Notes: a model not told the origin generated them from the letters alone. Positions 30,136 to 39,906 are shown, numbered from the stretch's first letter. The stretch: DNA of 59,114 nt from Prorocentrum cordatum (GCA_963575745.1 CAUYUJ010005720.1:1-59114); one strand, 5' to 3'. Numbers and translations are program-made.

Positions 30136-30949
30136 ATAACTGCCTCCAACAAGAACAAGGAAACCTGGATGCAGGCAAGCAGTTTTGAATCGAAGTGCAC
30201 GATGGCTTCCCGCTGTGGCGACCCTCAAACAAACGTTCAAGCTCACCCTCTGTGTCCCGCTATGGTGTCGGGAGCTTGCCCTGGCTTCATACAAGCGCGG
30301 TAGCGATAACGAATGCGCAAGACAATATGCTAAAAACAACGTGAACCGCATGTACCACGGGTGAGGATATGCCCCACGCCAAACTCCTTGTATGTCAGAA
30401 GGCTGTGTAGTGTATGCCCAGTGGTCATCAGAAAAACCATATCGCATTCATTTTCAATGTGCGCTTGATTTAATTATATGACGAAACTCTGGGATACCCC
30501 CCAGAAACACACCCTGCAGCTCGGGGGGGAGGCATCTGTATGGAGAGGGACTCCCCTGATGCGCTCCTACGCGACTCTCGCCTGGCCCTCGGAAGAAGAA
30601 CGTGTGTGCGGATGACAGTAACCTACGAGACCCTCGACTGAATTCACCTCAAAAGGGTTGACGCGCCACTTCAATGTCGCCCCTTTTCACCAATCTGATG
30701 CGACTCCCTTCAATGTCAAAGCAAAACGAAACACGGTCTGGACGGGTGCGATTCCGAAGTTCCGCGCTGACCGACATTGACGAGGGGGCGCCAACAAGTA
30801 CCCTGCGCGCAATGCCACCTAAGGCCAGGACATCACGACGACACGTAAACTGCGTGACACATGTTTGAGGTAAGATTGTAAAGGGCAGTGCCTCGTGGTC
30901 GTTTTCAAATTGGTTGGACGTCCGAATCCCACCAGCCCTTTAGGGTGTG
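30136..30949. other. Gene-free spacer
   Basis: More AT-balanced than its surroundings, with no repeats that I can see and no convincing coding frame. Confidence 0.4.
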
Positions 30950-31560
30950 AGTGGTTTAGAGAGCCCCCTTCCCCTTCGGGGAGGGGTTTACCCCTCCCCC
31001 TACCTCCTCCCCGTGGGCCTGGAGGGGGGGGGGCCGCGGTTCGTTGAAGCGTCGAAAACGGCCTCGGCGAGGAACCCAAAATCATTGGTTGTACGAAAAG
31101 GTTTTGGCCCCCTTTGCCCTTTTGGGGAGGGGCCCTATTTGACGCCACACTCCTTTTTGAGTCGTGGCCTCCAGGATGGCCTCAAGAGCGCTCCCAAGGC
31201 TCCCAAGAGCGCCTCAACAGGGCCCCAAGAGGCGCCCAAGAGGGCCCAAGAGGCGCACACGAGGCCTCCAAGAGGCTCCCAAGAGACCCCAAAAGGCCCC
31301 AAGATGCTCCCTGAGACGCTCCGAGAGACCCCCGGGACCGCCAAGAGGCCCCCAAGACGCAAGAGAGGCCCAAGAATATCCCAAGACGGCCCCAAGAGCG
31401 CCTAAGAGTGTCCCAAGAGCGCTCCAAGAAGGACCCTGCCTCTGTGTGCTGCCCACTTCCCTGATCGAGGCAAATCCTCTGGGCATCGTCTCTGGATAGA
31501 CGTTACTCTTCCCTAGACTGGCTGCTTTAGGATGGGCTGGTGGGGATCCGCAAAGCGTAA
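30950..31560. repeat. Degenerate CCCAAGAGG block, second locus
   Basis: TTTACCCCTCCCCCTACCTC, then CCTCCAAGA/CCCAAGAGG steps (31170-31430), then GATGGGCTGGTGGGGAT: the same order as 7420-8160. Two extra GGGGAGGGG hairpins flank TTTACCCCTCC. No gene. Confidence 0.65.
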
Positions 31561-32043
31561 ATACTTATCTGGAATACTTCTAGTCTGGGGTGATTCCGCT
31601 TTGGGCCCTCGAGGAGAGAATATTTAGCTACCCCTGACTGCCCCAAGCCACGATGATTCGCGAGGGTTGGACGCCCGAATTATCCCGGATAACTGCGGTT
31701 TGGGGTAACTCAGGTTTGGGCACACGAGGCGCGATTCTGTAGCTATCCCCTGACTGCCCCCAGCCCCGATGATTCGGGGCTCCAGGTCTGTTATGCTTTC
31801 CAAGAGCGCACGCAGCTGAGGAGATGCCATGTCCACGCTGAGGGCTGAGTCCCAACACCAGGCCAAGCGACGCGACGGGGGGGGTTCGAGGACCTGTCCA
31901 ACACGTTGACCCAGCCTATCCGAAGCACACTGGCACAAAGAAATGTCAAGCTCCCCCTCGAGCCTCCAGCCTCTCGCTTCACGGCCGCCGTGGGCGGGGC
32001 CGCCCAACCATCAGCTCCGAAAGAGAGGCCAAGTACTCGGGAA
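31561..32043. other. 3' flank of the FkbM gene, no further gene seen
   Basis: Contains a small direct repeat: CCCCTGACTGCCCCAAGCCACGATGATTCG near 31630 and CCCCTGACTGCCCCCAGCCCCGATGATTCG near 31747. No polyadenylation signal is evident; dinoflagellates lack a clear AATAAA. Confidence 0.5.
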
Positions 32044-33084
32044 TCACTGCGCGGCACCACCGGCGTACACATCAGCAACCCGTTTCTTGCACCCCTCCAG
32101 GTCCTTCTGGTGGAGTCGGATCGTCTTTGCGCGCCAACTGGAGTGCAAGAACCACTCCGTCTCGGGCACACCCCTGTAGCCGTAGTCCTTGAGCATCGGA
32201 AGGATGACTTCTACAGGAGTGCCTGTGCTGTTGAGCCACTCGGGCACGAGCTCGATACACAGGTAGCAGGGCGGGTACTTCGAGAAGAGCTCCTCCGCGC
32301 CACGAAGCATGCGGCCCTCGTTACCCTCTATGTCGACCTTCGCGCTCAGAATGGCCCTCATCCTTGGATCCTGGTGGAGCATGGAGTCCAGGGTCGTCAG
32401 CGGCACCTCGACCGTGTAGACGCCGGACGCACCAGGTTTGTTCCCGGTAATGTGCGACCCGCCCTTGTTCTTGCCGTCGAGCTGCATGACCACCGAGTTC
32501 TCTGGGGTGTCTCCGCCAATGGCGTAGTTGTAGAGGACGACGTTCTCAGCCTTGTTCTCCACGATGCCTGCTCTGAGGTGCTCTGCTATGCTCGGCATGC
32601 CCTCGACGGAGATCACAGAGCCGCTGCCCCGGATGCAGTCGGCCATGGGCAGCGTGTAGGTGCCGATGTTGGCACCCACGTCGAGGAAATGCCCCCCCCT
32701 CGCGCCCTCCTCGTGCCAGGGGTCGCATAGGCTGGACAGGATGTGGGACTCCCAGTCGCCCCCACCACGCGCAAGCTCGCCCGAGATCCCTCGGTCCCTC
32801 TTCGACACGTATCCCATGATCGTGACGTTCCTCCCACCGCGCAGCCCGATCTCCGTCAGTGGCACGATCTTGGACCCACGGCTGTCCCTGGACCCATTGC
32901 TGTCGCGCGAAAGCCTGCCATGCGCCAGCCCATCCACCGTGTGCTGGACGTCGTGGAACGTTTCCGGAACAGGATCTGGAACAAATCGGTACTGCGTCCG
33001 TTGGTTATCATCGGCGTCGGCGTCGTGCACCTGCAGGCAGAGCGCGGCGGGCCAACAAGTGACCAGCAACACTCGCACAAGCAT
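32044..33084 (-). CDS. FkbM-type methyltransferase, complete and intronless
   Basis: 346 residues. Residues 1-18 (MLVRVLLVTCWPAALCLQ) form a signal peptide or membrane anchor, so the protein likely enters the secretory pathway. The Methyltransf_21/FkbM core follows: GGHFLDVGANIGTYTLPMA at 131-147 (motif I, SAM binding), ISVEGMPSIAEHL at 158-170 (acidic residue for the ribose), NVVLYNYAIGGD at 181-192, VPLTTLDSML at 227-236, and AKVDIEGNEGRMLRGAEE at 248-265, the family's signature with the D-x-E pair. Members O-methylate sugars and other small substrates; the substrate here is unknown. The residue stretch 50-75 is Ser/Arg/Gly-rich. The start is the first Met of the frame and puts the hydrophobic leader at the end. 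The lack of introns fits either a retroposed copy or normal dinoflagellate variation; no spliced-leader relic is seen upstream. Confidence 0.93.
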   Translation of the reverse strand: MLVRVLLVTCWPAALCLQVHDADADDNQRTQYRFVPDPVPETFHDVQHTVDGLAHGRLSRDSNGSRDSRGSKIVPLTEIGLRGGRNVTIMGYVSKRDRGISGELARGGGDWESHILSSLCDPWHEEGARGGHFLDVGANIGTYTLPMADCIRGSGSVISVEGMPSIAEHLRAGIVENKAENVVLYNYAIGGDTPENSVVMQLDGKNKGGSHITGNKPGASGVYTVEVPLTTLDSMLHQDPRMRAILSAKVDIEGNEGRMLRGAEELFSKYPPCYLCIELVPEWLNSTGTPVEVILPMLKDYGYRGVPETEWFLHSSWRAKTIRLHQKDLEGCKKRVADVYAGGAAQ

Positions 33085-34147
33085 GTGCAGCCGTGAAAAT
33101 ATCGTACAGTTGGAATCGGCGCTGGTGATGATGGTAAAGTAATGGCCTTCTTAGAACGGTATTGAATCCATCATGTGGAATCCTGAGCCAACACGGAGAA
33201 CTCGAGCCGATATGGGAGATGCAACGCGGTCGACTGTAGCTCGATTTGGCCGGGGACGATACCGACTCGGCTCAAAATTTGACACGCGCCCGCTGTATTC
33301 GGGGAAAGGGTCGGGACGGACGAAAGGGGAGCAGCTCACATACCTGATTTACCGTCGCCTCCTGGCGGTGGGGGCGCTGACATATCAATGTACACATACA
33401 TGCGTACATACATAATACATATAGATATTCCCCAATCAGCGCTTGCACTGAAGGGATCCTAGCGGAAAGGGGAAGATTTGGCAAAAATTCCCGCCGATTC
33501 TGGTAGCAGGCTGGGTTCCCGGGTTCCCGGGCCCGGGTTCCCAGGTTCCCGGTTATTGGCATTGGTTCCGGGCCGATTTCGGTGGGTTCTCGGTTCCCGG
33601 GCTCCCGGGTTCCCGGTCGATCTCCTCAGCGAAAACCATCCTCTGCTTGGGCTTCCCTCGGGTGTACTGTATTATATGTGCGTTTATGTCTAAATGTCTA
33701 TATGCATACGTCTCAAGGAAAGCGCTGGGCGACGGGACCGAAACTAGCTACATGCAACAAATACCGTAACGCACCCTCTCGCTACTCTCGCCTTTCCGTC
33801 CGACTCGAAAGGGAGAGGGAGGAGAACGAGGAGGAGCAGCGGCAGGAGCAGAGGGAGCAGCAGGAGAGGAAAAGGGAAGGACGAGAAGGACGTCAATGGT
33901 AGAATCGGCTCCGGATATACGCCCCAGGAGTTCGAGTATCTGTCCAGCGGCCCTCGCTCCTGAAGCCCGTGTGGAACGCTGGGAGACAATATGGGAAGTC
34001 CTGGAAGCCCTGGAGATCGTGGAACGCATCATATCATCATGACGTTCGGCTACACGCAAGAAAGACCTTAGGCAAGAGTGACCTTTGGTGTGCGGCTTAA
34101 CCGGGGTCGCGGGGTGGCAACACCCAGGCGCGCAAGCCGCTACCACC
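33085..34147. other. 5' flank of the FkbM gene and spacer
   Basis: Holds GGTTCCCGGG decamer repetition (33510-33625), a (GA/GGA)-rich stretch at 33808-33870, and otherwise unremarkable sequence. No TATA-like or other promoter motif can be claimed. Confidence 0.45.
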
Positions 34148-34498
34148 GCTTCGCAGTCAGCGATCGGGGGACCCCAGTGGGCCCGCACCAGAAGGTCACT
34201 CAGGCGAAAGGTCTAGAGGCCTCCTGGATGGGGTCCGAGTAGATGGGGTGGAGCGCCGAATCGCCGATACATCAGCGATGCATCAGCGATGCATCGGCGA
34301 CGTCGGCGTCTTGTCGCCGACGTCGGCGTGGAGAAAATCGGGCCCGACATCGAGCCACATCGCCGATGCATCGGCGATGCGGCGCCATCTTCCGGCCCCA
34401 TGCGCTGCGACCCATCCGGGAGGCCTAGCGCTTCGCGGTCAGCTATTGGGGGGCCCCATAGGGCCCGCACCAGAAGGCCACTCCGGCGAGGGGTCACT
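34148..34498. repeat. 62-bp direct repeat flanking PAL-A copy 3
   Basis: Left (34150-34212): CTTCGCAGTCAGCGATCGGG and GGGCCCGCACCAGAAGGTCA. Right (34430-34495): CTTCGCGGTCAGCTATTGGG and GGGCCCGCACCAGAAGGCCA. The copies are about 85 percent alike by eye and lie directly outside the PAL-A element. Confidence 0.8.
34214..34428. mobile_element. PAL-A element, copy 3
   Basis: TAGAGGCCTCCTGGATGGGG at the left is inverted as CGACCCATCCGGGAGGCCTA at the right. GATGCATCAGCGATGCATCG and its inverse lie inside, with a GACGTCGGCG loop. Confidence 0.85.
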
Positions 34499-34762
34499 CT
34501 CGCGTCTGCTCGAGACCTCCTGCGCCTCGGACGTGCGGAGGAGCGGGAGCAGGAGCGGAGAGGCCGGGGGGGGAGGGGGCGCGACGAGCAGGAGCAGAGG
34601 CGTGGGACGGGCGTGTGCGGGGGGAGGGTGTCCAGTCCCAGCTCACCCAAACCAGGCCCAGGGGAACGGGAGGAGAGCCCGAAGTGCGGAAGAAGCCCCA
34701 GGGGCCAGAAGGGGTCAGCCAATCGCTGACAATAGAACCACGAGCCTGCCCAGGGCCTTCCT

Positions 34763-34852
34763 CCTCCTCCTCCTCCTCCTCCTCCTCCTCCTCCTCCTCC
34801 TCCTCCTCTTCCTCCTCCTCCTCCTTCTCCTACTCCTCCTCGACCCCCCTGG
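34763..34852. repeat. (TCC)n microsatellite
   Basis: About 28 TCC triplets with TTCC/TACTCC breaks at the end; TCC is on the plus strand here. Confidence 0.97.
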
Positions 34853-35344
34853 TCCACTCTCCTGGCCCCGACGGGGCCCAGAAGGGAGAACAAGGTTGTG
34901 CAAGAAGGCTGCTGTGGCAGCAGGGCAGGCAGAAGTAGGGGCAGCAGGAAAAGGAGGAGGAGGAGGAGGAAAAGAGCAGGAGGGGCAGCAAGAGCGAGAG
35001 GGAGTAAGCTGGGCAAAAGCGGTGTCCGTTGGGTGGCAGCATCCGAGCCCTGCCCCCACCCAGCCATCAGTTCTCCATGAGCCGATGGGGGGCGAGGCAA
35101 TCAGGGGTTCGGAGTTCGCCGCGCGTTCGACAAATTCAGAACCCTGCTCCCGCCGCTCAACGCGTTGCCCGAATCGTTGATCAGCGAGGGTAGGGTTCGG
35201 ATTTCGCCGCCGAGTCATGATACGACTGGCGCAGGCCACGTTCCAGCAACGCCAGAGTATCTAGCGGCCCTTGTTTCTGAAGCCCGTGCCGAGAATTAGG
35301 AACTCTTGTAAACATCTTGGAAATCCTGGAACATCTGATCATCA
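34853..35344. other. Gene-free spacer
   Basis: Purine-rich stretch 34930-34985, then mixed sequence. Several frames are open on both strands but none shows a recognisable domain. Confidence 0.4.
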
Positions 35345-35517
35345 TGGGTTCCGGGTAGATGGGGTCGGAGGATCATGCCGCATCGGCGACGCATCGGCGA
35401 TGCATCGGCGAAGTTTGCGATGCCTCGGCGCCGACGGCATGGAGAAAGTCGGGCTCCACATCGAGCCGCATCGGCAATGCATCGGCCATGCGGCGCGATG
35501 CCCCCATCTAGGAAGCC
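35345..35517. mobile_element. PAL-A element, copy 4 (ends worn)
   Basis: GTAGATGGGGTCGGAGGATC on the left and GCGGCGCGATGCCCCCATC on the right; ATGCATCGGCGAAG core. The outer GAGGCCTCC is missing. Confidence 0.8.
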
Positions 35518-35655
35518 CAGAGGATCGCGGCCCGCGGCGCGAGGGGCACGCTGGGTGCGGGCAGGGCCCGCATCCGTACCCACTGCGCCTTGGAGCTTCG
35601 GGTGCCCGAGCAGCCAGAGGTGCGGTGGACGTGGATGAGAATCTGGCCCCTGGAG

Positions 35656-35835
35656 TAGAGGCCTCCCAGATGGGGTCGCAGAGCAGATGGGGTCGGAGGA
35701 TCACGCCGCATCGCCGATGCATCGACGCCGTCGGCGTGGAAGAAATCGGGTTCCACGTCGAGCCGCATCGCCGATGCATCGGCGATGCGGCGCGATCCTC
35801 CGACCCCATCTCCTGCGGCTCCATCTGAGAGGCCA
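35656..35835. mobile_element. PAL-A element, copy 5
   Basis: TAGAGGCCTCCCAGATGGGG left, ATCTGAGAGGCC right; GGTCGGAGGATCACGCCGCA and its inverse GCGCGATCCTCCGACCCC inside. Compact copy of about 180 bp. Confidence 0.85.
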
Positions 35836-35899
35836 AGATGGAGGCTGCACCTTGTACCAATACCCAGTGCGCCTCGGAATTTAGGCGCCCAGTCTCAGG

Positions 35900-36060
35900 A
35901 AATCCAGGACGCAAAGGATATGGATAGGGAAGCCAGAAGGTACCAATACCAACACCGATACTCCCTGGACCTCTCCAGGGGTGCATTCTGTCCAGACTTT
36001 CGAGGCGAGTCCAGTAGCGGCGACGAGGGCCTCCCAGGAGGCCCAAGAAGACGAGAACGA
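35900..36060. repeat. Dispersed repeat, copy 1 (copy 2 at 53755-53890)
   Basis: Shared blocks: AGGTACCAATACCAACACCG (AGGTACCAATACAGATACTC in copy 2), ACTCCCTGGACCTCTCCCAG-like wording, TTTCGAGGCG, GGCGACGAGGGCCTCC and GAGGC(C/A)CAAGA. On the plus strand both read YSLDLSxGAF, but copy 2 then has a stop, so coding is doubtful. Confidence 0.75.
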
Positions 36061-36344
36061 GGCACAGGTAGCGGTACGGTGTAGGTCCCTGTCCTCCTCC
36101 GAGCTAGGCTTAGGTCGGGCTTGTCCCCCTACAGGGGGATTTTAGGCGAAAAATGAAAAATCCGCCGACACTGTCGGCGTGTGGAATGGGTTGTTCTTCT
36201 TGTCCGTGCCTCCTTCCCTTTCCCGCCTTCCCCCCCTCCTTCTCCTCCTCCTCCGCCTCCTCCTCCTCCTCCTCCTTCATCTCTTACTCCTGCGTAAAGT
36301 AAATAAACTCGAAAAATTTCCCCTTCCCATTGTTCCCTTCCCCT

Positions 36345-36435
36345 GCCCGGGGGGGGGGGCCAGGGGAAGCCCGGGGGGGGTCCTGTGGGGGGTCCCGGGG
36401 GGGGGTCCTGGGGGGGTCCTGGGGGGGTCCCGGGT
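36345..36435. repeat. GGGGTCCC(GGG) short tandem repeat
   Basis: Runs of G7-G9 separated by TCCTGT, TCCC and TCC, similar to the larger array at 56860-57430, and followed by the same CCCGGGTCAGA. The sequence preceding it at 36165 (AATCCGCCGACACTGTCGGC, GTGTGGAA) also matches 56705-56735. Confidence 0.85.
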
Positions 36436-36504
36436 CAGAATACCACCTCCCTTCTCCTCCTCCTGAGCGTCTTTTGCCAACTTCTCCATCTCCTTTTCGT
36501 TTCT

Positions 36505-36712
36505 CCCCCTCCTCCTCCTCCTCCTCCTCCTCCTCCTCCTCCTCCTCCTCCTCCTCCTCCTCCTCCTCCTCCTCTCCTCCTCCTCTCCTCCTCCTGCTCC
36601 TCCTCCTCTCCTCCTCCTCCTTCCTCCTCCTCTCCTCCTCCTCCTCCTCCTCCTCCGACTCCTCCTCCTCCTCCTCCTCCTCCTCCTCCTCCTCCTCCTC
36701 CTCCTCCACACT
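36505..36712. repeat. (TCC)n microsatellite
   Basis: About 200 bp of TCC with CTCTCC and TGCTCC breaks. Confidence 0.98.
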
Positions 36713-37321
36713 TTTTTTTTTGGATGCAACATTCATGCCCCTGAAGTGACAGCAGACAGCTGGCACCACAGCCAGAGGCGCACTGCCCGCGCCACAGTCG
36801 GGGCCGTGCCCCCGTGGCGCGCTCATAGCGCGAACAGGGCACGCAAAAAAGGAGCCCGTGCTCCGCGTACCCTGATCGGGGTAGGGGGCGCCGGAGCCCG
36901 TGCTCCGACGCCCATCCTACCCACCACCTGCTCCACAGGTGGCCGCGGTTTCGGACCCAGGGACCCCCCAGGACCGAACCAAAAAGAAAAACGAAAAAGG
37001 GGGACCACGACACGACGCGACACGACGGGGGGACGAAACGAACGACGCGACACGAACGAACGACACGAACGAGCGACACGACAGAGACGAGCCGCCGGCC
37101 CCGCCCCAGGGCGGCGAGCGCTGGGGGGGACCCAGCACCGCCCTGGGGGAGGACACGGGGCCTGGCGACCCCCCCGGGGGAAGGAAACCGCACTTTGGCG
37201 GCGTCCCCCGGGGTGCGGGGGATTCTCGCCCCTCGGGCCCGGCGCTCCCCGCCTGCGCCAGGAGGACCCTAGGGTCCCGACCCCTCCCCTACGGGAGGGG
37301 CCCCCTCGGGGCCTCCTCACA

Positions 37322-37436
37322 CCTCCTCCTCCTCCTCCTCCTCCTCCTCCCCCCTCTCCTCCCCCCTCCTCCTCCTCCTCCTCCTCCTCCTCCTCCTCCT
37401 CCTCCTCCTCCTCCTCCTCCTCCTCCTCCTCCTCAC
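37322..37436. repeat. (TCC)n microsatellite
   Basis: About 38 TCC triplets, broken by two CCCCCCTC steps. Confidence 0.98.
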
Positions 37437-37513
37437 ACTTCCTCCGCCTACCCTGTCACGTTGTCCTTTAGCTCCTTCCTGTGATCACACATCCCGTCGC
37501 CATCGACGGCCAG

Positions 37514-37550
37514 AGCCTTCAGGGTCGGCGGCACCGGCCGTAAGGCCTTC
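37514..37550. repeat. Dispersed 35-bp motif, copy 2
   Basis: CTTCAGGGTCGGCGGCACCG then GCCGTAAGGCCTTCACA; see 18061-18098. It lies inside the long TIR-C element. Confidence 0.8.
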
Positions 37551-37845
37551 ACAATAATCAAACAATACCCCAGAAGGGTCAAAGATAGTCAAAACATCAT
37601 CCCCTGACTATGTTTGGACTATTCTTGAGCATTCCCCCTGTAGAGGGACAGGCCCGACCTACAGCTAGGGGCGCGTGCCGTGCACAGGCCAGTGCTCCCA
37701 GCGGAGCTGCCGAGGCTGCCCGGGTGCCGGGCCGAGGCCGCTGGGCCTCTCGGGGCGCTGGGGCGGGGTGGGAGCACGCTGGCACGAGCAGCTCGGGGAT
37801 CTCCGAGGCACGATCTGCGCCACGCACCGATGCCCTCAGAGATTC

Positions 37846-38064
37846 TGGAGTCCCGAAACGGTGCGGTGACGGGCCGTGCGGTGACGTCGAAATCCCCCAA
37901 GACCTCACCGCACGGTCCGTCACCGCACGGTGTTGGGACCTCGGAGGCCCCTGTCGCCCGAGACAGCCTCGGAAAGGGACTCGAGTCCCAAAACCGTGCG
38001 GTGACCCCGAATCCCCGCAAACTCACCACACGGTGTAGTCACCACACCGTTTGGGGACAGATGA
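37846..38064. repeat. Two adjacent hairpins with CGTGCGGTGAC arms
   Basis: First hairpin about 37851-37943: CCCGAAACGGTGCGGTGACG and GCCGTGCGGTGA against TCACCGCACGG and GTCACCGCACGGTGTTGGG. Second about 37986-38058: GTCCCAAAACCGTGCGGTGA against AGTCACCACACCGTTTGGGG. Each would fold on itself; no coding seen. Confidence 0.85.
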
Positions 38065-38321
38065 CGGGAACCTTACCCGCCAGTATATCAAAAAACACGA
38101 CTGGCGTGCACAGTCAAAACGCAGAATAAGGATGCGCGGTAAGGATGCAAGGGCCTTGATGAGCCATGTTGACACTTGTCGAGCGGGGCGCGGCCAGCGA
38201 GAGTGGACAAGGATCATCCGAAGGGGAAGGATGCAGGGGTAACCTTGGAAAGTTGCTCATCGTTACTATGCGTTTTGACTGTAAAAGGAACTGGCTCAGG
38301 GTGGGAGAACCATCGACTAAT

Positions 38322-38540
38322 AGATCGGCGATGGGCTCTCAACAGCGACTTCGCACGCTCCTGCAGGAGCGTGCGAAGTCGCTGTTGAGAGCGAGAACCC
38401 GGGTTCTCTAGGGCGAAGCTGCCGGCAAACAACCTAGCCTTTTCGCTTCGGGTAGCCCTTTGTATGGTTGCGCGCACCAGCACCGCGCACCCAGGTCGGA
38501 CCCGCGCAAGCGACAAGGTCGGGTTGTCCGGGGAGGGGGG
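38322..38540. repeat. Dispersed repeat, copy 1 (copy 2 at 41231-41530), with a perfect 56-bp palindrome
   Basis: The stretch from GATCGGCGATGGGCTCTCAA to GCACGCTCCTG is identical in both copies (about 42 bp). In this copy it is followed at once by its own inverse, giving a perfect 56-bp palindrome (38336-38391, arms 28 bp, no spacer, centre CTGCAG). GAGAACCCGGGTTCTC follows. The tail (GCTGCCGGCAAACAACCTAG, CCTTTTCGCTTCGGGTAGCC, GCACCAGCACCGCGCACCCA, GGTCGGGTTGTCCGGGG) also matches copy 2. Confidence 0.92.
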
Positions 38541-38815
38541 GCCCGATAACCCGGCTTATCCCTGAACCCTCACAACAAACATTCTCCTGCACGCCCAGTG
38601 AGAAGACCCTCCCAGTGGATGCCGGTGCGCGGGGCCCAGGAGGGGGAAAGGGCGGCTGCGCAAACGTTCACTGCTGTGGGCTTCTGACATCTGCTCCTGC
38701 CAGGAGGGCGCGTGTATCGTGTACGGGCCCTGGCTTCTGACGGGGCGCGCGAGCCGTTCGGCATGGGGGAAGCGGGTGCTGAGGGAGACGGGTCCTGATC
38801 CTGGACCTTTAGAGG

Positions 38816-38970
38816 AAAGAGAACTATGCACATACACCGATTCTGGCCAGGCCCATCCTGAGTCCAGGATCGGTGCATACGCCCTCTTACCTTGGCCAGG
38901 AAGGTATATGCACCGATCCTGGGTCAAGGATGGACGTCGTCAGGATCGGTGCATGTGCATAGTTCTCTTT
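38816..38970. mobile_element. Fold-back element
   Basis: AAAGAGAACTATGCACATAC, then ACCGAT at the left is inverted at the right (ATCGGTGCAT, GTGCATAGTTCTCTTT); 25 of 26 positions pair. The interior repeats GGATCGGTGCAT twice. It has the layout of a miniature inverted-repeat element; a single copy in this window. Confidence 0.75.
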
Positions 38971-39109
38971 GCCCGAACCTTGGGGCGGGACGAGATCTTC
39001 AACCTGAGCCGTGCTCTGACAGTCCCGGGGCGCATGGGGGGGGCCCCGAGAGCCCGAAAACACGGCGAGCAGCCTTTCTTAAGGGCCCGTTCCCAGCAGG
39101 ACCGGGTTC

Positions 39110-39306
39110 TAGAGGCCTCCAAGATGGGGGTCCGAGCAGATGGGGTCGGAAGATCGCGCCGCATCGGCGACGTCGACAGTGCATCGGCGACGTCGGCGTG
39201 GAGGAAACACGGGCTCCACATCGAGCCGCATCACCGATGCATCGGCGATGCGGCGCGATCCTCCGACCCCATCTACTCCGACCCCACCTAGGATCTAGGA
39301 GGCCTA
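39110..39306. mobile_element. PAL-A element, copy 6
   Basis: TAGAGGCCTCCAAGATGGGG left, ACCCCACC...GGAGGCCTA right. GGTCGGAAGATCGCGCCGCA pairs with GCGGCGCGATCCTCCGACCC. Confidence 0.85.
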
Positions 39307-39309
39307 CGA

Positions 39310-39740
39310 ATTTCCCCCCGGGGCGATCCGTTCCGCTCGGCGATGTCCGCTGGCGGGCCGCCCCCCGCGGAGGCTGCCGACCCCACCCCTCGCACGGCGG
39401 GCCTCGCGCCCAGCGGAGGGCCCCGAGAGCCCGAAAACGGCGACAAACCAGGTTTGTCGCCGTTTTCGGGCTCGATTGCGCCATCCTTCGGCGATAGCGC
39501 CATCCTTCGGCGCCACCAAAACTAATTTCAAACAAATGCAAAAATATGTTGTCGGAGCTTCGGTTTTGTTTCCTGGTGGGCGCAAGACCTGACAAACCTC
39601 AGGGCCCGTTGCCCTGGGGACCCGTTTTCCACCCAAGGCGTTCGGCTCGACGACCTCCGCTGGCGGGCGCCACCCCTCCCCCCCCCTGGGAGGCTGCCAG
39701 AACCCCACCGCTCGCACGGGCCAGTCGCGCGCGCCCACGA
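39310..39740. repeat. Local duplication (39310-39430 and 39610-39740) with an inner palindrome
   Basis: Both copies carry CCGTT(C/T)...CGCTCGGCGA/TTCGGCTCGACGA, CTCCGCTGGCGGGC-type wording, GGAGGCTGCC and ACCCC(A)CC(C/G)CTCGCACGG. Between them is a near-perfect palindrome at 39427-39473: 23-bp arms starting GAGCCCGAAAACGGCGACAA, with a single central A. Confidence 0.8.
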
Positions 39741-39906
39741 GGGGGCCTGCCTTCTCTGGGGGATGCCCCCGCAACGAGGCCCCCCGGGAGGCAGGCCCAA
39801 GAGCTTCTTCCGGGCCCCTGGGGCCCAGAACACGCCCCCCGCGCCACCGCCGCCTCCGCCACCGCGCCGAGGGCACGATGCCTCCATCGTGCCCTTCTCA
39901 AGTGAC

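Larger units (their letters stand above)
36112..37660. mobile_element. TIR-C element, copy 3: 1.5-kb long form
   Basis: Left end TAGGTCGGGCTTGTCCCCCT at 36111; inverted right end TGTAGAGGGACAGGCCCGAC at 37640-37658, preceded by the family's CTGACTATGTTTGGACTATT. Flanks share AGCTAGG (GAGCTAGGCTT left, ACAGCTAGGGG right), suggesting an 8-10-bp target duplication. The interior has (TCC)n tracts, GGGGTCCCGGGGG steps, and ACGACACGACGCGACACGAC (37008-37080). No transposase frame is evident. It is either a long non-autonomous form or two elements trapping a segment. Confidence 0.65.

Noticed and set aside
36277-36826. Acidic Glu-rich and Arg-rich frames over the (TCC)n tracts
   Set aside because: These are microsatellite translations (GAG, AGG and GGA codons) seen at every such tract.
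36112-37660. A transposase gene inside the long TIR-C element
   Set aside because: I examined the open frames; all are derived from (TCC)n, G-run or ACGAC steps and none shows a transposase motif.
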